Source: JANXQG01 sp037147235 (GTDB lineage Bacteria > Planctomycetota > Planctomycetia > Pirellulales > Thermoguttaceae). Taken from it: a stretch of 42,089 nucleotides of DNA. Of this stretch, positions 7,317 to 14,544 are shown piece after piece; position 1 is the stretch's first letter; the number at the start of each line of letters is the position of its first letter. Position numbers and translations under genes: made by a program. The notes under the pieces were generated by a model. It saw only the letters and a program-made list of their open reading frames with translations, searched no databases and was not told the origin of the DNA. The stretch covers positions 1 to 42,089 of the forward strand of contig JBAWVO010000019.1 in assembly GCA_037147235.1 (NCBI GenBank), read 5' to 3'.

Positions 7317-8531
7317 TTACTTCCCCTTGCCCGACCAGCGACTGAATATTCCACTGATGCCGGAGGATTTTTTCACGGTCTCCGGTGTCTCCGGCTTGGC
7401 ATCACTGAACAAGGCCGCGGCCAGCCCCATGATCGACTGCGTGATGGCTGCCTTGGGCGACTGTTCGATCAACGGCACGCCGTTGTTGCGGGCTTCGATC
7501 ATGGTGCGATATTCGTTGGGAATCTGCCAGAAGATTTCCTTGCCAATCGTCTCTTCAGCCTTCTTCAAGGTGATATGCCCACTGTCGAGACCGGCACGGT
7601 TAATGACGATCTTCACCTTCTCGCCGATGCCTTCCATCTCATTGAACGACATCATCAGCCGGACGACGTTCCGCAGGCAGGGCAGGTCCAATTGCGTGAC
7701 CAGCAGGATGTGATTGGCCATCTCCAGGGCGACCATGTCGTTGGGACTGTAGCCCTTGCTGAGGTCGAGTACCAGATGGGTGAATGTGGCCTTCAGCAGG
7801 CCGATCACCCGGCGGAGGTTGTCCGGCGTGATCAAGACGCAATCTTCCAACTGCACGGGCCGCGGCAGCAGGTAAACCCCGGACGAATGCTTCGTCAGCG
7901 ATCGCTTCAGCAGGCTGAAGTCCAGGCGGGTGACATTCTGGGCCACGTCGATCAGCGTGTAGTCGGGAATGGCGTCGAGAAAGACGTCGGCATCGCCCAG
8001 GGCAAGGTCGAGATCGACCAGGGTGACCGAGTTTTTCGGGTTCTGGGCCAAAGTGCAGGCCAGGTTCACGGCTAGACTTGTACTCCCCACGCCACCGAGC
8101 GAACCGGCCACGGCCATGACCTGGCTGCCGCGGGGACGACCATCGCTGGGGCCGCTGCGACGTTCACTAATGCGTCCCAGGGCGGCCAGCAGATCCTCGA
8201 TTCGCAGCGGCTGGGTGAGAAATTCCTTCGCTCCGGCGCGCATCGCACGGAGGATCAAGTGACCGTCGTGCGAAGCACTGGTCACCAGTACGGCGCACTT
8301 GGGCGAGGTTTCGCTGAGCCTAGCGACCAGTTCCAAGCCACGGTCGGGATCGGTGCCCAGCGCAACTAGGCCGATGTCTGGGTTGGTCTGATCGACCACG
8401 TCGGCAAAGAACTCATAGCGCGAGCACTCGGCCTCGAGCCAGATCATATCCATGCCCAAGAGCATCGATTTGACCGATTCTCGCTTGGAGTCGTCGGGAT
8501 CAACGATAGCGAGGCGAAGGACGTTGGTCAT
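7317..8531 (-). CDS. cpaE: Pilus assembly protein CpaE/TadZ (MinD/ParA-like)
   Basis: Cytoplasmic protein that places the Tad pilus machine in the cell. It has 404 residues. The N-terminal receiver-like domain (about 5-120) has ALG where the phospho-acceptor Asp is expected (about 57-59), so it is a pseudo-receiver. The ParA/MinD-type domain has a deviant Walker A, SLGGVGSTSLA (144-154), lacking both usual lysines, as is known for TadZ-type proteins, and LVDLDLALGD (171-180). GGAG lies about ten bases before the ATG. It is 32 bases downstream of cpaC and 13 bases upstream of the regulator, suggesting one transcript. Without the Walker lysines, ATP may be bound but poorly hydrolysed; that is inference. 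Confidence 0.9.
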   Translation of the reverse strand: MTNVLRLAIVDPDDSKRESVKSMLLGMDMIWLEAECSRYEFFADVVDQTNPDIGLVALGTDPDRGLELVARLSETSPKCAVLVTSASHDGHLILRAMRAGAKEFLTQPLRIEDLLAALGRISERRSGPSDGRPRGSQVMAVAGSLGGVGSTSLAVNLACTLAQNPKNSVTLVDLDLALGDADVFLDAIPDYTLIDVAQNVTRLDFSLLKRSLTKHSSGVYLLPRPVQLEDCVLITPDNLRRVIGLLKATFTHLVLDLSKGYSPNDMVALEMANHILLVTQLDLPCLRNVVRLMMSFNEMEGIGEKVKIVINRAGLDSGHITLKKAEETIGKEIFWQIPNEYRTMIEARNNGVPLIEQSPKAAITQSIMGLAAALFSDAKPETPETVKKSSGISGIFSRWSGKGK

Positions 8532-8563
8532 GCGTTGCGATCTCCATGGGTTGTATCTTTGTG

Positions 8564-10180
8564 TTATTTTAGGACGTCGTATCCGATGGGGCCAATGAAA
8601 CTAGGCTCCGCAGGCCGCGGATTTAGGGTCGTCTCGTTCGCCGCGGGACGATTTTGCGGATTGTTCCGGCTGATCGGGCCTTCGCTTGGGTTGAAACCCC
8701 CATTCGTACCGCTGGCGGCGCAGTTCTGGCACGCGGCCTGGCCGTCCGGGCAGCAGACGGGAACTTCCAAATGACCTTTGAAGAATAGTTCCCAATCACT
8801 GGGGTTGGTCGTCTGCATTCCGGGCAGACAGGCCGGCACTTGGCCCGGCTCCATGCCGTCAACGATCTCCGGGGTAATGAGTACGAGGAGCTCGATTTCA
8901 TTGGTCAAATGGTGGACCGAACGAAAGGGCGCGCCCAGATAGGGGATGTCGCTGATCCACGGTAGACCGTGGTTGCTGGCCTCGGAGCGCTGTTCGATCA
9001 AACCGGCAATGGCCAACGTCTGCCCGGCGCGCAATTCCACGCCGGTTTCGACCTCTCGGGTTTTCAGAGAAGGAACGCCGCCGGGGACCGTGTTGGCACC
9101 GTCGATCTGGCTGACGCGGGCACGGACGTCGATGTGCATCCGGCCGTTGCCCAACACGATGGGCACGATATCCAACCGCGTGCCATATTCCTTGAAATCG
9201 GCCGAGGCGGCACCCAAGGAACCGATGACGGTATAACCAATTTGACCGCCAACCAGCATATAGGCGGGTCGGCCGCTGATGGCCACGAGGTCCGGTTCCG
9301 AGAGCAGCTTGCCAAGATTATCCTGACGCAAAGCGTTAAGCACTCCATAAAAGGCATTGGCTCCCGCAAAACTGAACTTAAAGACGTTGTCCGGCGCGGT
9401 CGGCACACCCGAGGCCGTGGTCAACAGCCCGTTGATGCCCGACATCACGGTATTGCCGTTGTTGCCGATACAGGCAAAGTCGAACCCCAAGTTCCGTAAC
9501 TTCGTGCGAGAGATTTCGATAATCTTCACGTGCAACACGCCCTGCTGCACGCCGCTCACGGTCATGTTGTTGATGATACTTTCCGTTCCATCGGTTCCTC
9601 CCGTTCCCGGAAAATACTTTCTGGCAACGGATACGATTTTTGAGACGGTTTCCTGCTGATCGACGTAGCCGGAGATAATCACCGAGCTGCCGTTGACGGG
9701 CACGATCGTCAGCGTGGCCCGAGGGAACAATTCACGGAGAATTTGGGTCAGCTCCGCGGCATCGCCCACGACGACCACATTGACCGTGTAGATCCGTTTA
9801 TCCTCACCCCAGAGGTTTACTTGCGTAACACCTGTCCGCTTCGCCGAGATCTGTACCTGGTTGGGCGAGATCGGCACCAGATCGAGCACGTCCGGATTAT
9901 TGACCTGGACCTGGGGAATCTTCTTGTCGAGCGTGAGGAATCGGCTAGAACCGACGGTCATTTTCAAATGGTCGTCGACGCCTTTGACATTGTAGTAGGG
10001 GCCCGCCGGATTGGAAGAATCTGCTATCTGGCTTGGTACCGCAATGGGCGTGGCAGTGCCGGGCGGAATGACCACGGGTGACTGCCCCCGGGCGATCATC
10101 GCGGCCAAGGCCAGTTGGCCCAGCACCAGAAATGCAACACGGTTCGATCGTCGCAGAAGGGAGATAAGTCGTTGATTCAT
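8564..10180 (-). CDS. cpaC: Pilus secretin CpaC/RcpA
   Basis: Outer-membrane channel of the Tad/Flp pilus, 538 residues. A signal peptide covers about residues 1-32 (cut near ARG-QSP). The N-terminal pilus domain (about 70-135) has the typical VGSSRFLTLDKKIPQVQV stretch. A BON-like/N1-type domain (about 140-205) leads to the secretin core (about 285-455) with the conserved VPSLKTREVETGVELRAGQT region and the end VLITPEIV. A Pro/Asn-rich tail of about 75 residues follows, including four cysteines (CLPG, CCPD, CQNC). AAGGA precedes the start. It lies between cpaB (52 bases upstream) and cpaE. Confidence 0.93.
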   Translation of the reverse strand: MNQRLISLLRRSNRVAFLVLGQLALAAMIARGQSPVVIPPGTATPIAVPSQIADSSNPAGPYYNVKGVDDHLKMTVGSSRFLTLDKKIPQVQVNNPDVLDLVPISPNQVQISAKRTGVTQVNLWGEDKRIYTVNVVVVGDAAELTQILRELFPRATLTIVPVNGSSVIISGYVDQQETVSKIVSVARKYFPGTGGTDGTESIINNMTVSGVQQGVLHVKIIEISRTKLRNLGFDFACIGNNGNTVMSGINGLLTTASGVPTAPDNVFKFSFAGANAFYGVLNALRQDNLGKLLSEPDLVAISGRPAYMLVGGQIGYTVIGSLGAASADFKEYGTRLDIVPIVLGNGRMHIDVRARVSQIDGANTVPGGVPSLKTREVETGVELRAGQTLAIAGLIEQRSEASNHGLPWISDIPYLGAPFRSVHHLTNEIELLVLITPEIVDGMEPGQVPACLPGMQTTNPSDWELFFKGHLEVPVCCPDGQAACQNCAASGTNGGFNPSEGPISRNNPQNRPAANETTLNPRPAEPSFIGPIGYDVLK

Positions 10181-10232
10181 CCGTGAATTCCTTGTTCAGG
10201 GATCCGTCCCTGGATCTTATTGATTTCAGACG

Positions 10233-11384
10233 TCAAATGCCGGACCGCGAACTTTCCGGAGGCGACTGTGGACTGTTGGGGGCGCCGGATTTGAGCGGCA
10301 TGGTCGGAATCCCATGCGGCGGCGTGGGGCTTGCGGATCCCCCCTCGGCCGGCTTGAGACCCTGGGTCGGGTCGTTCGGCTTGGTACGTAAACTTGGGTT
10401 CATCCCCGTGGCCGTCCAGGCTCCCTCATCGCCGGGCAGGCCTCGAACCTCGGAATTTTTGACCAAAAGGACGTCGTTGACCTCGGCCCCGGAGCGGACT
10501 CGCATGGTATAACTCTGGCCTTCCGATGCGCGGGTTCCGGTGGGTTGGGCAATCGTGTTCTCTCGCATGGTTTTCCGAATCGTTTCGGCCCAATCCTGGA
10601 ATCGCTTCTCGTTAGCATCGGTCGAGTTCTCCTTCCCTCGATTTCCACCGCCGGAGGTGCCCAACATTTCCTGAGCGGTCATGACGGTGGTTTTTGGCTG
10701 CTCGCTATCCTCGGCGCTCCGCAAGATCAGGCGGATTGAGCCTAATTGGCTGGCCAAGGTGACGATCTGGGCCTGGGCCGGAGTGACCAACAACGAAACC
10801 GTTTTGCCCAGGGGCATTGACTTCGTTTCCGGAGCCTTGGGATCTTGGGACTCGGTACTCGTGACGTCGTTGACGGCAAATACCCGAACATCTTGCAAAA
10901 TGGTCTTGCAGAGGGTTTCGCCCACCCCGATGCTGGGGTCCGCGCGTATGAAAACCTGCACATCGCACCGCGATCCGGGGAGCACGAGTCCGCTGTGGAT
11001 TGCCTCGGAGCTGACCGGTACGGGAACCACGCGAAGCCCCTTGGGAACCAAGCCGTCAATGGGAACTTGGCCGTGAGTGAGCAGTTTAGGCTCAATAATC
11101 GGCTCGCCGGCATAGATCTTCTGTCGCGTGCGGCGGCCGTCAACGTCTTCCTGGCGGATTACCGCCCCGGTGGGAACTCGATCCTTGGGCCATTGTTCGA
11201 GTTTAACGCTCTCTTGGGTGAGAACCGAACCGACGGCAATATCAGCCTTGGCGACGTAGAGCGGCGTGGTGTCGCTCGGGGCCGGCGAATCGCCGCGCTT
11301 GGCCAACACCTGCGTAATGCCCAACGCCGCGACAATACCGCAGCCTAGCGACAGGACGAGCAAGGCGAGCGATTTTCCTCTCAT
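10233..11384 (-). CDS. cpaB: Flp pilus assembly protein CpaB/RcpC
   Basis: Periplasmic component that supports the secretin. The 383-residue product begins with a signal anchor (residues 4-28) and then an SAF domain (about 37-102, with YVAKADIAVGSVLT and the YAGEPI end), followed by an RcpC-like domain (about 110-230) with VPVPVSSEAIHSGLVLPGSRCDV. The last 150 residues are polar and Pro/Gly-rich with no domain I can name. Strong ribosome site GGAGGG six bases before the ATG. First gene of the cpaB-cpaC-cpaE-regulator run; the upstream space to cpaA is filled with repeats. Confidence 0.9.
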   Translation of the reverse strand: MRGKSLALLVLSLGCGIVAALGITQVLAKRGDSPAPSDTTPLYVAKADIAVGSVLTQESVKLEQWPKDRVPTGAVIRQEDVDGRRTRQKIYAGEPIIEPKLLTHGQVPIDGLVPKGLRVVPVPVSSEAIHSGLVLPGSRCDVQVFIRADPSIGVGETLCKTILQDVRVFAVNDVTSTESQDPKAPETKSMPLGKTVSLLVTPAQAQIVTLASQLGSIRLILRSAEDSEQPKTTVMTAQEMLGTSGGGNRGKENSTDANEKRFQDWAETIRKTMRENTIAQPTGTRASEGQSYTMRVRSGAEVNDVLLVKNSEVRGLPGDEGAWTATGMNPSLRTKPNDPTQGLKPAEGGSASPTPPHGIPTMPLKSGAPNSPQSPPESSRSGI

Positions 11385-11646
11385 GGATACCCTCCGATTA
11401 GTCTAGCCGTTGGAGCCCCTACTCTCTTCGGAATCGATTCGGCATGCGTAATGGTTGTTTCCGGCAATCGCGCCCCTCCGCTAATAAACATTGGCGACGG
11501 AAGGGGCAGAACTTCAGGCAAAGAAGGCTAACGGCTACCAAAAGTAGTTTCGTTACAATCGTTGCGATTGCGTCCAGGCGATTCAACTGTATCCATGTAT
11601 TCGGCGCAATCGACAAAGATTCTCTAGTTTAATCGCAAATCCTGGG

Positions 11647-11685
11647 TTAGGACTTAGGACTTAGGGCCTAAGCTCCAAGCTCCAA
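11647..11685 (+). repeat. Heptanucleotide array TTAGGAC / GCTCCAA, left part
   Basis: Units TTAGGAC x2, TTAGGGC, a four-base remnant, then GCTCCAA x2. The GCTCCAA units continue on the far side of the palindromic element, so that element appears to interrupt one array. The units are inverse in orientation to those at 12415-12470, across cpaA. Confidence 0.85.
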
Positions 11686-11688
11686 GTT

Positions 11689-11814
11689 GTAGGGTGCGTG
11701 GAGCGAACTGCCCGGCAAATGGTGGGTTGCGCACGAAGTTGAGACGCTGACAGCACTTACCGCTGTTCCAGATCAGTTCGCGTAACGCACCATTCGATGC
11801 TCCACCCACCCTAC
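11689..11814. repeat. Palindromic element GTAGGGTGCGTGGAGC, copy B (126 bp)
   Basis: Same ends and inner palindrome as 5633-5770 (GTAGGGTGCGTGGAGCGAAC; GTTCGCGTAACGCACCATT), with a diverged centre. It sits within the GCTCCAA heptamer array, implying it arrived after the array formed. Confidence 0.85.
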
Positions 11815-11815
11815 G

Positions 11816-11843
11816 GCTCCAAGCTCCAAGCCCCAAGCTCCAA
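11816..11843 (+). repeat. Heptanucleotide array GCTCCAA x4, right part
   Basis: Four tandem units (the third is GCCCCAA), starting one base after the palindromic element and ending six bases before the cpaA stop. In the cpaA transcript these read TTGGAGC, complementary to the array in front of cpaA. Confidence 0.88.
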
Positions 11844-11849
11844 TTCCTC

Positions 11850-12407
11850 TCAAATCAACATCCCACTCCAAAAGAAGTAGGCGATCGTACCCAAGGCGAT
11901 GGGAATGCCGTAGGGGAGGAGCAACATGCTGCTCTTCCGTTCGGCGGCGATGGCCGACAAAGCATCTGGATTGCGGATCACGAGGATTTCGTCAACGATC
12001 TGGAAAAATTGCAGGGCATGGTGATGCCAGCGACGGCGGTAGAGCACCATCGCCACGGCGATTACCCCACCGATGATGGAAGACACACAGAAGGCGTAAA
12101 AGGTTGCCGTCGCGCCAATCCAGGCCCCAATGCCGGCCATGAGTTTCACATCACCGGCTCCCATGCCGCCGATGGCGTAAGCCGGCAACAACAGTCCAAG
12201 CCCTACCAGCGTGCCCGCCATGCTCACCGCTAGGCCGCTGAAGCCGCCGCAATACGCGCTGGCCGCCCAGCCGGCGAACACCAGCGGAAAGGTCAGCCAG
12301 TTAGGCACTTTCAGGATCCAGCCGTCGATGACCGCCGCAACGATCAGTAGGACGCTGAGCAACCAGATCGGCCAATTCTCGACAATTCCATGAAACAAGG
12401 TGAGCAT
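11850..12407 (-). CDS. cpaA: Prepilin peptidase CpaA/TadV (A24 family)
   Basis: Inner-membrane aspartic protease that removes the leader of Flp prepilin. The 185-residue length fits TadV-type enzymes without the methylase domain. Both family aspartates are visible: D28 after the first membrane segment (AAVIDGWILKVPNWLT) and D86 in GAGDVKL (83-89). Five or six hydrophobic segments follow, and LLLPYGIPIALG is near the C-terminus. The ATG at 12407 has no Shine-Dalgarno: the leader is a seven-base tandem array that ends seven bases upstream. A complementary array lies just past the stop, so the gene is bracketed. Its substrate is presumably the flp product at 12930-13103. Confidence 0.92.
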   Translation of the reverse strand: MLTLFHGIVENWPIWLLSVLLIVAAVIDGWILKVPNWLTFPLVFAGWAASAYCGGFSGLAVSMAGTLVGLGLLLPAYAIGGMGAGDVKLMAGIGAWIGATATFYAFCVSSIIGGVIAVAMVLYRRRWHHHALQFFQIVDEILVIRNPDALSAIAAERKSSMLLLPYGIPIALGTIAYFFWSGMLI

Positions 12408-12414
12408 GATGGAT

Positions 12415-12470
12415 GGGACTTAGGGCTTAGGGCTTGGAGCTTGGAGCTTGGAGCTTGGAGCTTGGAGCTT
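12415..12470 (+). repeat. Heptanucleotide array GGGACTT / AGGGCTT x2 / GGAGCTT x5
   Basis: Eight contiguous seven-base units, 56 bp. In the cpaA sense they read AAGCTCC and lie immediately in front of its start codon. The inverse units GCTCCAA lie beyond the cpaA stop. Confidence 0.93.
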
Positions 12471-12539
12471 AAATTGTGAATGTAAGGCTTTCTCGATTTT
12501 CCGTCGACGCCGCTTGCGGCTTCGCGGTTTCACTTCTCT

Positions 12540-12647
12540 TTACCTCATACTATAAACCACGCTCAGCATGGTGCTGATCGCGGTAAAGAGATACAGCAGC
12601 GAATCGGCCGCAAATTGATTCATCTCTAGGGGGATCACTGGATACAT
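12540..12647 (-). CDS. Candidate small membrane peptide between flp and cpaA
   Basis: A 35-residue frame, too short for most gene finders. It starts MYPVIPLEMNQFAAD and continues with a hydrophobic segment (LLYLFTAISTMLSVVYSM), then Arg and stop. GAGG lies about ten bases upstream of the ATG. The same frame stays open upstream to a stop at 12714-12716 and reads acidic, protein-like sequence (TEDESFLP, YINDEDLN), so a TTG start near 12683 is possible. It could be a minor pilus component, a small regulator, or chance. I know no family for it. Confidence 0.4.
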   Translation of the reverse strand: MYPVIPLEMNQFAADSLLYLFTAISTMLSVVYSMR

Positions 12648-12746
12648 ATTCAAGTCCTCGTCATTGATGTACAAGGCAACCAACGGAAGAAACGATTCGT
12701 CTTCTGTACAACCCTAGATCGCAATTCACGTCCTGTCAATTTCAAG

Positions 12747-12787
12747 AAATAAAAATCCCCTTCCGGTTCACGTGGGATCCGGAAGGG
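12747..12787 (-). terminator. Rho-independent terminator downstream of flp
   Basis: On the minus strand CCCTTCCGG pairs with CCGGAAGGG across a 12-base loop, followed by a T-rich tract (TTTTT then TTT). It would separate an abundant pilin transcript from cpaA and later genes. The mirror strand also has A/T-rich ends, so it may work in both directions. Confidence 0.8.
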
Positions 12788-12929
12788 AATTTTGTTTGAA
12801 CTTCATATCTACCGCTGGTCTCGCATGGAGGACGGGCAGCAGATCGTGAAGTTCTTGAATTTCCTAACCAAACCTTGGATTTACCGAAGTTTATCGCTCC
12901 GAAGAAATCGGCGGTTCGGTTAGTGATCC

Positions 12930-13103
12930 TTACTTGATCGAGTTGGCAACCTTGGAGAATACGCTGCTGGCGTTGCTGCCGATCGTCGTGACTGCCGCGA
13001 GGCAGACAACGATGATCAACGAGAGCATCACGGCGTATTCGACCGCGGTAGGACCATCTTCCGACACCAAAAACCGACGCAACTTGGTGGCTAACGATTT
13101 CAT
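12930..13103 (-). CDS. flp: Flp/Fap-type major pilin
   Basis: A 57-residue type IVb pilin: the leader MKSLATKLRRFLVSEDG is cut after G17, giving a 40-residue mature protein that starts PTAVEYAVML. It has the Flp signature of Glu at +5 and Tyr at +6 (E22, Y23), then the hydrophobic assembly helix (about 24-41) and a short polar end (SNASSVFSKVANSIK). A strong GGGAGAAG site precedes the ATG. It lies 55 bases downstream of the GT87-type gene on the same strand and is followed by a strong terminator, which fits a highly expressed subunit. The predicted peptidase is CpaA at 11850-12407. Confidence 0.95.
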   Translation of the reverse strand: MKSLATKLRRFLVSEDGPTAVEYAVMLSLIIVVCLAAVTTIGSNASSVFSKVANSIK

Positions 13104-13158
13104 CACTTCTCCCTTTTCCGATCACCCGTGGGCTTCGGAATAAAACATTGGTTTAAGT

Positions 13159-14394
13159 TCAGTTCACTTCCTTGAACGCGATTTTGTCCTTCAAATGAAA
13201 CTTAGTTCGCTTTTTCAAGAAGTCAAAATTTATTAAAGAAAACATTGTCGCCAGGGCCACGAATCCGGTGAGGCTGAAACCAAGCGTGAACGAGAGGTTG
13301 GCTACCAATACGGTTGTGGTGGCCATCAAAGCCACGCCCCATCGCCATGCCGGCGACGACCAGAGCATGACCAGCGGGACGGCCAAAAGTGTCTGGTCGT
13401 AGACGAGGAAATAGGGAGGGAAGACCATCATGAAGAGTACGCCGCAGGCGTATTCGTAATTCTCGGTTCCGGGGGCCGCGTGGGCCGGTTGCCACGGCCG
13501 CCGCGCCCAGACGACGCGGCAGAGCATGACTGCGGCCGCGCTGCCCGTGACTGCGTAGGTAATCTTCATCGCCGGCACTTGCCATGCCATAAGCCCAGCC
13601 GCCCAGAGCAGATTGCTTGCGATGCCCGAAAACGACTGCTCAAACAGCGGCGAATAGCGATAGGCACGCGTGATGGCGGAAATCGCGGGCATGGCGTGTA
13701 GATAATCGAGCCACAAGTTGGGGCCTAGGAACAGGGCCACGGTCAATGCCTGGATGGCGAAACCCGCAGCCAAGCCCAGCAGTGTGCGGACGTCGCGCTT
13801 CACGAGCATCCATAGCAGCAGCCCGACGGCCAGTTGCGGCTTGAGGGCCAAAATCGAGAGTACCAGCCCGGCCCAGCCCGGTTTTCCCTGCTTATGGAGC
13901 GTCAATCCGCCGGCCAGAACCAACAGGAGCATGGGTGCTAGGTGGCCGATGCCAACGGCAATCCAGAGCGGCAGCAGTGCCGCCAGAGCCACAAGCATAT
14001 TGATCCGCCAAGGTGTTGGCAGCGGGGTGGTGCGGTAAAAAATCACGCCGGTCGCAAGGATGCAGATAGCCTGGATTGCCCACCAAGCGGCCAGGGCATC
14101 TGCGTAGGGAAGCCGTGCTAGGGGTGCCATGAGCAATCCCAGGGTCGGCGGATAAAGTGAGCGGAGCGGGTCGTCTCGCATCGACTCCTGAAAGTGGCGG
14201 AAATAGGGCTGATCGTACAATCGCTCCGGCTCGCCGCGGCTGATGATCTTGCCGGCAAAATAGAACTGTGGAAAGTCGCCGCCACAGCCCCGAGTTTCCG
14301 GCCGGTTGTTCAACACAAAGCCTTCCCAGGCCGCCAGAACAGCCAGCGTCACAAGAAGTCCAAGCGTCCAATCGGAAAGTCGCCAGTGGGACAT
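13159..14394 (-). CDS. GT87-type (DUF2029) membrane glycosyltransferase
   Basis: A 411-residue polytopic protein with about ten hydrophobic segments. After the first segment comes GGDFPQFYFAGK (D40), the acidic loop motif typical of the GT87/DUF2029 family of GT-C enzymes that use polyprenyl-phosphate sugars outside the cytoplasmic membrane. LYPPTLGLLMAPLARLPY and LALKPQLAVGLLLW further match the family pattern. The acceptor is unknown. Its position 55 bases in front of flp, on the same strand, allows co-transcription and suggests, without proving, a role in pilin or surface-sugar modification. The divergent neighbour at 14545 encodes another GT-C-like membrane protein. Confidence 0.8.
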   Translation of the reverse strand: MSHWRLSDWTLGLLVTLAVLAAWEGFVLNNRPETRGCGGDFPQFYFAGKIISRGEPERLYDQPYFRHFQESMRDDPLRSLYPPTLGLLMAPLARLPYADALAAWWAIQAICILATGVIFYRTTPLPTPWRINMLVALAALLPLWIAVGIGHLAPMLLLVLAGGLTLHKQGKPGWAGLVLSILALKPQLAVGLLLWMLVKRDVRTLLGLAAGFAIQALTVALFLGPNLWLDYLHAMPAISAITRAYRYSPLFEQSFSGIASNLLWAAGLMAWQVPAMKITYAVTGSAAAVMLCRVVWARRPWQPAHAAPGTENYEYACGVLFMMVFPPYFLVYDQTLLAVPLVMLWSSPAWRWGVALMATTTVLVANLSFTLGFSLTGFVALATMFSLINFDFLKKRTKFHLKDKIAFKEVN

Positions 14395-14490
14395 AAGAAT
14401 TCCTCAAATCGCGATTTATGCGGACAACCAGTCCACGGATCGAGAATGTCTCGGATGAAGTTTAGGTTACAAAATGTACTTTTGATTCAT

Positions 14491-14521
14491 GGTGGGGCTC
14501 GTTTCACTCGTCCCACCCTAC
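14491..14521 (+). repeat. Half copy of GGGACGAGTGAAACGAGC-type palindrome
   Basis: GGTGGGGCTCGTTTCACTCG then TCCCACCCTAC, nearly identical to 768-798 and to the right arm of 18446-18538. It ends 23 bases before the start of the YfhO-like gene and therefore lies in its leader. Confidence 0.7.
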
Positions 14522-14544
14522 TTTTCCGCGACAGAAACTAATTT

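Larger units (their letters stand above)
11385..11849. other. Spacer between cpaA and cpaB made of nested repeats
   Basis: No gene was seen. From right to left the stretch holds a heptamer array (11816-11843), the palindromic element (11689-11814), the other part of the array (11647-11685) and about 260 bp of unique sequence that presumably carries the cpaB leader or promoter. I could not identify a convincing promoter in it. Confidence 0.6.
12408..12929. other. Spacer between flp and cpaA
   Basis: It contains, in minus-strand order, about 140 bp of flp 3' leader without a gene, a strong terminator (12747-12787), the open frame of a candidate small membrane peptide (12540-12647, possibly from 12683) and the heptamer array at 12415-12470. 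Nothing else was recognised. Confidence 0.6.

Noticed and set aside
12742..13125. 127-residue minus-strand frame over the pilin gene
   Set aside because: It is a shadow frame; the real gene there is the 57-residue Flp pilin in another frame.
13104..13200. Sigma-54 promoter for flp
   Set aside because: No TGGC-N8-10-TGC pattern close to consensus was found by eye on the minus strand.
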